From NCBI GenBank assembly GCA_038496675.1, contig CM076653.1, positions 21,814,476-21,878,475 of the forward strand: a DNA stretch of 64,000 nt. The letters run 5' to 3'. This document shows positions 51,501 through 63,332 of the stretch, piece by piece (position 1 is the first letter of the stretch; each line of letters begins with the position of its first letter). The notes beneath the pieces are model-generated. The model was not told where the DNA came from. It ran no database searches and worked only from the letters and a program-made list of their open reading frames with translations. A program made the translations under genes and the position numbers. Source of the stretch: Rachycentron canadum (lineage: Eukaryota > Chordata > Actinopteri > Carangiformes > Rachycentridae).

Positions 51501-54113
51501 CCTGTGAATCTGAATTCTTGTGCATTCAGTTCAGCCAGTTTTAGGACAAATGAAACTCAATCTTTACTTTTTTTTTTTTTTTTTTTCTGTGAATGGACGT
51601 TGAATTTACCTCAAACACCCAACATTAACATATCCCAGTGTTCGGGATAAGCATTGCTTTTATGTCCGTAAAAACACAATATCAGGCCTCAGCACCTGGC
51701 AAGTGGCACTGTAATCTCTTTGTTCCAATGGAGCTCAATGCCTCTGTCAAGTAATACTTAAGGGATTGCTTTGTAATTTCACTGTGATTGCTTCAGATCA
51801 TAGTTGGAAGGATTTTGTGATTACAGCTACCAGTAGAACAGCTTTGTGGCTTGTCCCAGTTTCTAAACGTGACGCTCAATTATTATGCAGTTACAAGCAT
51901 ATTAAAAGGAGGCACTGTGTAATTACATGTGAAAACATTTGGTTTTAATTTAATTATTCCATTTTCTCCATAGGTATTGGGTGATTAAATGTAAATTATA
52001 TCATTAAATATACAATGGAATTAAACAATACCAAATGCTTTGTGATGTTGCAGGTCTTGATTGTTTCCACATTGTGCAGAAGAATGATCGCTGTCCACAC
52101 TTGTGTGTCGTGACTCTGTCCTAAGCAATAGGTTTGGATTCGTGCCCAGAACCGCTGCCTCCCATTAATGGCCAAAAAGTGGGCGACCGCTACACCGTGG
52201 GTGACATGGTTTCGTTCCAGTGTGATCAAGGCTTCTCATTGCAGGTAGGTGAAAGCATTCGGTGCTCGTGAAGCAGATGAGTCTGTCAAGGCAGCTCTCT
52301 TTTATTTATGATAAGTGAATCATATTTACCTGCCTGGAGTGACAATTTCAAGGGAATACCCCAAGGGGATAAGTGTGTCAAGACAGCATTACAAAATACT
52401 CTTCTATGAGATTTGGGTCTGCGAGTGCAGGAAAAAAAGATGTGTGAATTCACAAGGGGGGGTAACTGTCCGTGTTTTTGTGTCTTTTTATGAGTGTGTG
52501 TGGGTATACGCTGCTTGTTTGCTTGGATGTTTGTGTGAGTGTGTGCTGTTATGAAGCAGCTTTAACTTCTTCCAATCCTCTCTGAGTAGATACTGTTGTG
52601 GTGGCATTTTGAGCTGTAGAACTGTCCTAGGCCACGGGCAATGGATTGTGTGAACAGTCGCCTCACTAATCCCCAATTTTTTTTCCCTGGACCTGGGCAT
52701 TCACTTCTTTTCACATCCTCTCCGGACCAACCAGCCGCCTCATACACGCATACATTGTGGAAGGAAAAGCACAAGTATGAGTCTTTGGAGTTCATGTGTA
52801 TGTTTATGTGTGCGTGTTTGTGTGGTAAGACTGTACATACACACAATGTTTCATAGATGTCTGTTTTCAGGTTTAGCGTAAATCTTGGCTAGCGCATGTT
52901 CATGTATGCAGACATTTCACCAGCATCTTGACTGCAGAAAGCCTCTAGACTCTACTCACTGACTCTGCAATGAGTATTTTTCAAAAGATTAACCCACATT
53001 ATCACTTCCATACTGTTTTTGTTTCTAACAGAAAACGAGACTGGAAACAGGATGTTTGTCTTTTCTTGTTCTCTTAGGCTATAGCACATCTCTCTGTAGT
53101 CAGACCCCAGGTGGTGCTCTTGCTGCCCAGCTAACAGCGAGAGGTCCGTCTCCTACTCTTGATACCATCAAATATTTACACACAAGACCTTGAGAAGGGG
53201 ATCCTGAGAAATACAAAAATCTGAATGTTAACAAATTCCAAAGATCCACAGGACAGAAGTTAAATCTGCTACAAGCACCTGTTGGTTCGATCTTTTTTGT
53301 TCATTTTCTTCTGTTTGTTTTGTTTCATGATATTTCAGTGAATGTATTGTTTTTGTTTGTTTTCCTCAACAGGGTAATGCATATATTACCTGCATGCCTG
53401 GTCCTGTCAGAAGATGGAATTACCCAGTACCTTTGTGTTTAGGTAAAGTATTATTTTCTATGATCTGGCATCAGCAGCATACAGGGTTTAAATGAGGTGA
53501 TATTGTGGACAACAAAAGCATATTTGTTATATCAAACGCAGACTCACTCTCTTTTTTTTTTTTTTTTTTTTTGCCGTTTGCCATTCACCTTTTCTCATTG
53601 ACTTTTTCCTTGTTCATCTTTTCTTTTTCATCTTTTTCCCACTGATGCTTCACTCATACACAGCCACACAATAGATCAATGGCCTCACAGTGGACTTGTT
53701 ATTGCATTAGGGAAAGCTACAATTTCATTGTAAGATTAGAGAAGGGGATGATGGGAGGTTTGGGGGGTGGGGATTATGAATTTTATGCTTTCCCCTTTAG
53801 TTGAAGCTTTGCACTTTCTCAGTACATTGATTTTTGATGCCCCTGATGAGATTCTCTAGACTCCCTTGACATTTCATCTGAGGTTGATTGCCACAGTGAT
53901 AGATTCCAGAGATTACTAAGGAAGTGCTCCACTTTCTGTTTTGACACCTCACTGTTCTGATGCCCCCAATTACACTTGAACACAAACCCACACACATACT
54001 AGTGCCAACACACCCCTACAGTACATTTAAACACACAGACACTTTTACATGCAAACACACACACACACACACACACCCCTACAGTACATTTAAACACACA
54101 GACACTTTTACAT

Positions 54114-54167
<54 letters not shown>

Positions 54168-57100
54168 TGCTCTTCATGTAAATGTTCTGTCCCTGTAGTT
54201 TTCACAGTTCACTGCAGACATAAATCCCAGCTTTACTGTTGACAGGCCTGTTCTTGAATGCGTGTGCTCGCTCATTAGCTCAGCTCCTCTCTCGTCTGCA
54301 ATGCGTACGCTGATCCTAACACCCCAGGATCCAAATTCACTTTGTTGCTGATAAACTCACATCAAAGTGGTTGCATGCCCCTGCACAAACAGCATAACAT
54401 CCTCATAAGTGCCTCTCCTCTTCTCTTCACTTTCATTTTACACACAAACAGGTCAAGCAGGTTTCCCCCAAGACAAGCGCAATTAAATCCCAAGGTAGTT
54501 CACCAGCGCACCCCCCCCCATTCTGGCCTTGTTGATAGTCCCAAAAGAAATAGCGGCAATACCCCTTATGCTTCAAACCATTTGCCAAATAAATGGGCCT
54601 GTTTAGATTGGGATGGGAAAAAGAGGAATAATTCAGCTACAAGTTTACATTCATGCCTCTGGTGACTGTAATTGTATTACACCTGGATGTTTATGTAAGA
54701 CTAGGGCATGTGCCACGGGAGGGGAGGGGATGAGTGTAACCTTCACAGCAAGCTGAAGTGTTCTCTAATGCACAGTCAAAGAGGAGAGGTAGCGTGTTGC
54801 AGGGGGGATGGTGAAGTAATCACCACCACCGCTGAGCATAACTGTAGTGCTGTACCGAATATTGACTCCCTCATTTATTTTAATTTAAAGCACCACCAAA
54901 CAAGGAATGTGCCTCAGTCTGTCATGTTTTTCACAAATGCCCTTGTGGAGCATAATCCATACAGTCAAGCTAAGATGTAAAAGCACAAATCATAGACATG
55001 CTCAAACACAGAGACACACCCCAACCTGATCTGAAGCTTATGAAGCACACACACAGCATTTCATTTCCTCTCTCGCCACTTGTACAGTCTGCTTATAATA
55101 TGAGAACATACACATGCGTATGAGCACATTTTGGTAAATGCAAATAAATTCCCTCCCTTCTCTTGTGCACATACCAAGCAATCATGCGAGTCCTGTAACT
55201 TGCACACACATACACTATGCTCCTTGCCTTCCCTGTATACCCCCCCCCCTTTAGTCACTGTTTCTCTTTGTTTTCCCATCGAGCCATTGTGTGGAAAAGT
55301 GACATGTTCTTTCTCCTTGGTTGGTCTCCCTCAGCTCAGTGTGGCGGGTCTATGACAGACTTCAGCGGCGTCATCCTCAGCCCAGGCTTCCCAGGGAATT
55401 ACCAGAGCAGCCTGGACTGCAGCTGGAGAGTTCAGCTCCCTATTGGCTTCGGTCTGTCACCCCCCCNNNNNNNNNNNNNNNNNNNNNNNNNNNNNNNNNN
55501 NNNNNNNNNNNNNNNNNNNNNNNNNNNNNNNNNNNNNNNNNNNNNNNNNNNNNNNNNNNNNNNNNNNNNNNNNNNNNNNNNNNNNNNNNNNNNNNNNNNN
55601 NNNNNNNNNNNNNNNNNNNNNNNNNNNNNNNNNNNNNNNNNNNNNNNNNNNNNNNNNNNNNNNNNNNNNNNNNNNNNNNNNNNNNNNNNNNNNNNNNNNN
55701 NNNNNNNNNNNNNNNNNNNNNNNNNNNNNNNNNNNNNNNNNNNNNNNNNNNNNNNNNNNNNNNNNNNNNNNNNNNNNNNNNNNNNNNNNNNNNNNNNNNN
55801 NNNNNNNNNNNNNNNNNNNNNNNNNNNNGTATAAGAGACAGCTCCCAACCCCACCCCCCCTTCCTTTCTTCTTCTCCTCTTCTCTCTCTTTCTCTGTTTT
55901 TTTTTGGTTAGTTCTTCTGTGCTGCTTTGTTCTGCATTGTTGCATTTACTCCTCTCCTCTAATTTTAGAACCTAATAATTTTATGTACGCTTTTAACATT
56001 CAATTTGAAGTAACATCCTACTACAGTTATTTAATGGCACATGCACTCACTCACTTTATCCATGTATTCTAGTTTTCCTACATTAACCCTTTGTTTATGC
56101 TTTTTAGGGATCCATTTGCAGTTTCTGAACTTCTCAACAGAGCCTGTTCATGACTATCTGGAAGTGCGCAGCGGGAGTCTGGAGACAGGAACAGTGATCG
56201 ATCGGTTCAGTGGCCCGGTGGTCCCCAACTCCCTCTTTAGCACCACCCACGAGACCACTCTCTTCTTCCACAGTGACTACTCCCAGAACAAACCTGGCTT
56301 CCACATTGTCTACCAAGGTAAGGAGGCAAGAGTGGTGTTATAATAGCAGCAACTGAAAAATTGAAAGAGGATTGAAGAGTTTGCTAATAGAACAATTTAA
56401 AAGACTGTCAGTCCATTTTTAGACCAGGAACAGCCATTAGTCCTGGAAGGCAGATGCTTCAACTGAGGGTGAAAGATTAAAAGAAGTTTAAGAATAAAGA
56501 AATCAACACTGACCTCTGTTGAGAAATTCAACAGCGCCAATCTTTGAATGGCAATACTATTGGCTATGTATTGTCTCAGTGGGTTATTTTGTTTATTAAA
56601 GGCAATGTGAAAATGTTATGTGACACAATTTAGAATTTAAGTTTTTGGACAAAACCTTGTATTTTCAAAACGATAAAAGAAAAATAACCAGACTTATTAC
56701 CACTAGTATTACAGTAGTGTCTCATTATTGCTTTGAGTCTTGTATTCCATTAACTTCCTCTGCTCTGTATGGGTTTGATTTTTTTTTTTTTTTTTTTTTC
56801 CCAGCATATGAGCTACAGAGGTGTCCGGACCCTCGGCCGTTTCGTAATGGCATAGTGATCGGTCAGGACTACAGTGTTGGGATGACAATTTCCTTTGAGT
56901 GCCTGCCGGGTTACACTCTGCTTGGAGAGCCCTCTCTCACCTGTCTGCATGGAGTCAGCAGAAACTGGAATTACCCCATACCTCGCTGCGAAGGTGACCG
57001 GCTAGTGTCTTTTTTTCATTTTTTTTTTTTTTAAATCACAACAGGTGGTTTTCACCTGCGTCGCTATATATGCAATAAAAAAAACAAAAAAAAAAAAACC

Positions 57101-60100
57101 TACAGAATCACCTACAATCATGTACAGAATCAGCAAAGTATATTTATCAGTCATGAAATTCCTTTTCTTTGATCTTTTTCTGTCACTATTTCCCAGAACT
57201 CAGTGGTAAAAATATTTAAATAAATATGCACAAACAAATCATTTAGAAAGTCGTGCACACTACCTTCTTAGAAGCTGACTAAAGTAAAGACGGAGACGCT
57301 TTTCCATCATTGTTACCCTCTAAAAATAAGGTCTTTGAAGTTATTTCAAATAGAAAAATGCATTTTTTTGTCTGCTTGTTGTCACATCAAAAACCTTTAT
57401 TCTGGCACATTAAAGCATCTGACTCACTTTTACCACCAATGTACAGTGGTACCACTCTACTGAACTATAAACTGATACAGCCCATTATAATGATATATGG
57501 AGCATTTGCAAGTCTTTATCACAAAGCTGATTACGCCTGTCTCTTTTGTAAATTTCCAAGAGACTTCTCAGATGTTGATAAATTATGCCTTTGCTCTCAT
57601 CGGTTAAGTGAAGTACTGCCTACGAGTTTGGTATTTGTGTGAGAATAGTTTTGTTTTTTCTCAGTAGACGCTGTATTGCCCCTGTCGAGTTTACAGTTCT
57701 TTTTGATGTTGAGGGCAGAACTTTAGTTTTGGCTCCTAGTTCAAAGTCAAATTTTAGCATATTCCCTCTGATGGTGGGGGAGCTTTACTGTCAGAACCAC
57801 TCAGTGTTATCAAGTTCACCGCAACCAGTGACCATTTGCCGCAGTTGAATCAAACAGGTGTGCCCTCCCCACCCCCACCCCCCTTTTCCATATGCCAGTG
57901 ATGACCCAGTAACACACAGTTATGGTTTATTTTATCAACAGTTAGTGGCAGTACAACCATGAAAGCAAGTTTTATAACTTGAGGTAAATCAAAGACTGGA
58001 TTTCTATTTTCAGCCAACCTGATTTTCTTCTCTCCCTCCAGCTCTATGTGGTGGGAATATAACATCCATGAATGGCACTATTTACTCTCCTGGACACCCA
58101 GCCGAGTATCCACACTTCCAGGACTGCATGTGGAGTGTCAGAGTACCCCCTGGGTATGGCATCTCCATCAATTTCTCTGTTATAAATACAGAGCCAATCT
58201 ACGACTACATCACTGTCTGGTAAGTTCTCATCCGTATCTCAGTATGACATCAGCTTATGGCACACATCAAACAGACATAGCTGCATACACAGTTCAGTCC
58301 TTCTGAATTGGTAGTGTTGTCTGTGGGATTTAAAAAAAAGGGATGCAGATTTTACAAATACTGCTAAGCAGTGAGCCACAAAATGTTTCCACATGCTTGA
58401 TGCAGCTTCCACCATTTTCTCCCATATACAGTGCATTGCAATTAGAGCAAGTATTGAGATGGTTAGTGGATGAATAATTGGACAGACTCAGCCAAATGTT
58501 TTTCGTGTCAGTCAGACCCAGACTCAGATGAGGAGTCTGCTGTGCACCAAAATCAGCAATCAACTTTGTCATTAGCTGCTTATTTTGTTCATGTTTTGTA
58601 TCATGTAAAAAACACCATATGGATTTGTTAGCAAGGTTAAAAACAAATGAGAATACAGCTTGGTATTTGCCTTACTTACTGAGCTGCACACAGTGGATTT
58701 AACAGTTGATAAAAGGCCATTGGCCAGTTGGACAAATTTTGCTGTTTTTGATGTGACACCCATATTAGATGAGCCAAGAACCATCCAGGTATGTTGAAAT
58801 ATGTGTGGATATTTGTAGATTTACCTTTCCCCTGACACCTTATTTCCTTACAAACTCTCACAAAAAAAAAAGAAAACATTGTTATAGGTGATGAAATACA
58901 AGAAAGTAAAGTCACTGTTTCCTTTTGCTCCTATTCACCAAACTTATGGTAGATGTTTAACTCCAGATCCCTAGTGTTACAGACAGAAATGTGTATCCGA
59001 ATGAAAACATTAACTCTGAGTTACTATGGATATTTGTTAGTTATGTAGAAACAACAGAAACTTCTCCCAGTGAATGGCACAACAGTAAATTGTACTACCT
59101 GCTTCAACACTCCAGCAGCTGTCTCTCTTTCTATCTGTCTATCTCAACCTTTTCGTACGCTCTCTATAGTATAGTAAGCCTCAGGCAGTCATGGAGCTGC
59201 CCTCATGGGTGACGGAGAAGCAAAATGCCCTCGAGCATCTGGGTCTACCATTCATAGTATAGAAGGAGGGAGCTACTGGCACTCCTGTTCTCAAATGAAA
59301 TAGTGCATAAACAATCTGTCCCTTGGTAGCAACATTTCATTTTCCTGCCTGACTGCCACCTCCCATTTTGCTGATCACTCTGAAATGAAACTGCAATAAG
59401 ACTTTTTTTAATGTCTAAGATATTAAAGGTACATACACATACAAAAAAGCATTTAGAGTACATCACTCAGGTGAACAGGCCTGGAGCTAGCTGAAAGTGC
59501 CAATAATGAAATGCTTTTCTCTTGTACCACAATAGCATTTATATATAAAAGAAAAGTAGTGTTTTCTCACATGAATCTTTCTTTCCTTTTATCCAAAGAG
59601 AAGAAAACACTCAAAAACTCTTATTTAGACATCCTATTTTAAATACATTTCATGACATTGTTCTTAAAAGCTTTTGAAAGTTTGCTCCAATACTAAGTGT
59701 GTGTGTGTGTGTGTGTTTTGTGTGTGTGTGTATGTGTTTGTGTGTATAAACATAGAAATATGTCTGTTTTTTGTGAATAAGACATCTGAGGAATTAAGGT
59801 GTGTCATCACAGCGAAAGATACAAAAAAATCCAATGAATTCAGAATTGGTTGGTCAATATATTGCTTCTAATCACCCAGCAGAGCTAGAGATAATAAGAT
59901 AAGTAAAGTGGTTGAAATTGCTATGTCAACAGGAAAAACACGGAATATATTTTATTTTTTTATTTTGTCATATTTCTTATCTTTCATTGGAACCTGAAGT
60001 TCATACAGTCCACCTGAAATATAAAAATATGTTTTGGGTCTCTCAGTGTCTCCTCCTAGTCAGATGTTCTCCACGGGGAGCCACCCCAGAGACATCCTAA

Positions 60101-63100
60101 TTAAATGTCTGTGCTATCTCAACTATCTGTTTTCAGGAGGAGCGGTGGAGCAGAAGGTCTGTTCCAAGTTCCTCCCAAATATCGGGCTTCTCCCTCTATG
60201 ACCCCAACCTGCACAGGCAGCACATTTCAGCTCTTTGTGTCCATAAATCGAGAACTTCACCTTCAGGCTTAGCTCCATTTCCAACATGACATTTTAGTAC
60301 TATGCCACTTGTCACTTTCACACTTCATTGTAACCTCATTCAGAAGCAAGACCCATAGATACTTAAAGTTTTTTACTTGGGGCCACAGCCGCAACTGCCA
60401 AAGGTTTCTGCTGTTCAAGAGATGTGTCAAACATGACAACATTCAGGGCCCTCAACACATCAGAGTGAATCTCATTCACCGCTGGCATCATGCCACCGAC
60501 TATTTCAGTAACTGTTACTGCCCTAACCTCTAATCTTTATATCTGTTTTGTAATTTAAAGATGCCTGAAGGAGTCGGTAAAATTGTTACCATCACTCGAA
60601 ACATATTACCATTATTACATCTTTGCCACTTTTTCATTTTGCTATGACATATTGTATAAATCAAGTTAGATTTTTGGCCAGATTGCAACAGTGGGAAAGC
60701 CCTATAAATGTGAATGTCACTGACAAACCGAATATTGAGGTCAAACCATTGGTCAGCCTTACAAGAGTGTGTGTTGGAGCCTTATTGGTTCTTGCACTTT
60801 CAGAATGATTTGACATTTGACAAACCAATGTTGCTAAATTAGCACCTTTGTTAGATTTTGCAGATGACTTAATCAACTTTTTTTTTTTTTAAATACAGCA
60901 AGTGACAAATCCAATGACATTTTAGACAAACCTGAGCAAAGAAGAGAGTCATCAGTATTGCCCCGTGTGGTCAGGCTTTCTTTCTTCAGGCATAGCTCCT
61001 CAACTCTGCTGCTGCTGACTGCACAGCAGCAGGGGTAAATGAGATTTTAACTTACTCTCTGAATGATCATTTTGCATGTAAACATGGTAGTGTTCGGGGC
61101 CCAGCTGCTGTCTTTAAATTATGATTTTGGTCATTTTGATGATGTCACGGTTAAAAACATCTGAATTTTGCCAGTGCAGAGTAGCAGCTTGGAAATAGTT
61201 TGGAAACGATTGCTGGTTAACATGTAGTGTTAATGGACTATATTTCAGTATCAATTTTATACTTGTTACCGTTGTTTGACAACAGGAAGAGTAAACATGA
61301 AAATGAGAACAGCTTTGTTGGGAATACAGCTGTTAAAAATACTCTCTACATGAGTACAAACTGTAGGAGAGAAGCAGACAGATAAAAGGCTAGAACTGAC
61401 ACCAGGAAGAGTGCAAATAGCCTACGACATGGACCAGCCAAATACTAGGTTTTGACCTAGTCTTGTTGAGTGTAGACGTGTCATTGAACTGGAGATACAG
61501 CAAGCTGACATGTGCTGTACTGACAGTAATGTAGATGTGGGTTTATGCTCCCTTGGACATAACTGCCCTTCACAGATAACAGCCCACTCTCCCTGCTCTC
61601 CATTCAGGGTGAAAATCAAAGAGGTCATTATGATTCAATTAAATTTTGATTCCCAGGGCTACACTTCCACATACTTCATGGCATTCAGTTAAGTGGGTGG
61701 AGGATTTTGTGATAAGCATCCATACGTTTTCTGTAATGCAACAAATGCTTTCATCCTTCCAGGGTCATGGGAGCTGAAGCTTAGTGATAACCATACATCC
61801 TCATTGTGTATGCATGTAATGAATGTTAACAGCCTAAGATTTACAAGAAAAAAGAGGTCACAAAAATTTAATGCACAATCCCGAATCATGTATTTAATTA
61901 TTTATATTTCATACATTTGGAATTACTGTTAACAGGAATTTAGGGCCATTCTTACTACATAGCTTTTTCGACACAGCTATATTCGTTGGGTGTGAGCAGC
62001 TCTTTTCAGGTTATTTCACAGCTTCTCTATTGGTATACGCTCTGGGCTCTGATTCGGCCACACCAACAGGTAGATTTTTTCTTTGATATCATTCTGTAGT
62101 TGATTTACTTTTATTGTCATCACCTGAGATGGCAGCTCTTGCACCGTGAGCAGGTGGGCATTCACCCTGACATTATCCTGTAACATGAGAATATATTTTC
62201 CCCTCCATGACGTTGAACTGTTCAAGCCCAGAGGCAGCAAAGGGCCAGATCATGATGCTCCCTCCATCCTATTTCACCTTTGTGATGATGTTTTCAAATT
62301 GGTATGCATAGACATTTTTACCTCAAACTAGTGCTGCATGTTCTTGCCAATTCAACCTTAGCTTGCATAAAACATTTTCGCAGTAGTGTTGTTAGTAAGC
62401 TGCAGCTTCCTCTATGATTTCATGCCAAGAAAACCATGTTCCCCGCAGCCATGCACCACGACTTGTGTATGGTTGACTTATGAACAGAGATGTTAACCAG
62501 CTCCTATGATTCTTTTAGGCCTTCAGCCGTTAGTCTGGCGTTCAGTTTTATATCATTGATCCTGCTTTGTGCCTTTCATCTCAGCTGGACGCCCACTTCT
62601 ATAGTGTTAGCCACAGAACTAACTCATCTCTATTTATAGTCAGTTTATCTGACTGTGGACTAACCAATATTTGAACTCTTTGAGATGACTTTGTTAAACT
62701 TTCAGCTTTATACAAATCCACAGTTCTTAATAATATGTCTTCTGAGATCTCTTTTGCGAGGCATGGTTCACAGCAGATGCTTCTTGTGAATCTCAAACAC
62801 AGAATATTTTTTCTAAGTTAGCTTTAACCCACACCTCCAATCTTGTTTCATTGACTGAACTTCAGGTGTACTGACTCCAATTAGCTTTTGTCCACATCAT
62901 TTCACAGATGTTGACAAACATGACAAACTACACCATCAATGTTGGAATGATGTATTCAATATGGATAAGAATACATTTTGTTTTTGTTATTAGTTAAAAT
63001 ACTTAGACTAAGACTTAGATGAAGATCTGACCATATTTCACATTTCAAGACAAATTCTCTTTTTCCTGCCACTGTATGTAACATCGCTGGAGGGGGCAAA

Positions 63101-63300
63101 AGTTTCAGCTCTACACTGCCTCATAAATTAACATATACTCAGCTTCTACTTTGACACTGCTGATTAATGTGAAACTTTTTCTCAGATCGTCAGAATGTCT
63201 GTTAGGTTCACAAGACTGCTTGGGGATAACTAGACCTGCTCTCTGATCCCAGCAAGTTATTACTGGTATTTATTCATAAATCATTTGCTCTCTCTCTCTT

Positions 63301-63332
<32 letters not shown>

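Larger units (their letters stand above)
44175..52125 (+). other. Intron 18 (7,951 bp)
   Basis: It contains a suspected percomorph dispersed repeat at 44795-44945, a degenerate tandem repeat at 45400-45615, and a Tc1 relic at 48150-48850. Poly(T) runs lie near 49969 and 51568. The rest is unique. No exon was recognised between the end of CUB11 and sushi 11. Confidence 0.65.
55452..56107 (+). other. Intron 21 (656 bp, contains assembly gap)
   Basis: It is 15 nt of sequence, then 362 N, then 279 nt. The first 13 nt after the gap match a sequencing-adapter end, and C-rich sequence lies on both sides. The true length is uncertain. Confidence 0.85.

Noticed and set aside
55217..56072. Long frames across the second assembly gap
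   Set aside because: Undetermined bases; only the exon 21 part is real.
57310..57642. 110-residue + strand frame in intron 23
   Set aside because: No similarity to any family I know, and it lies between two well-joined exons.
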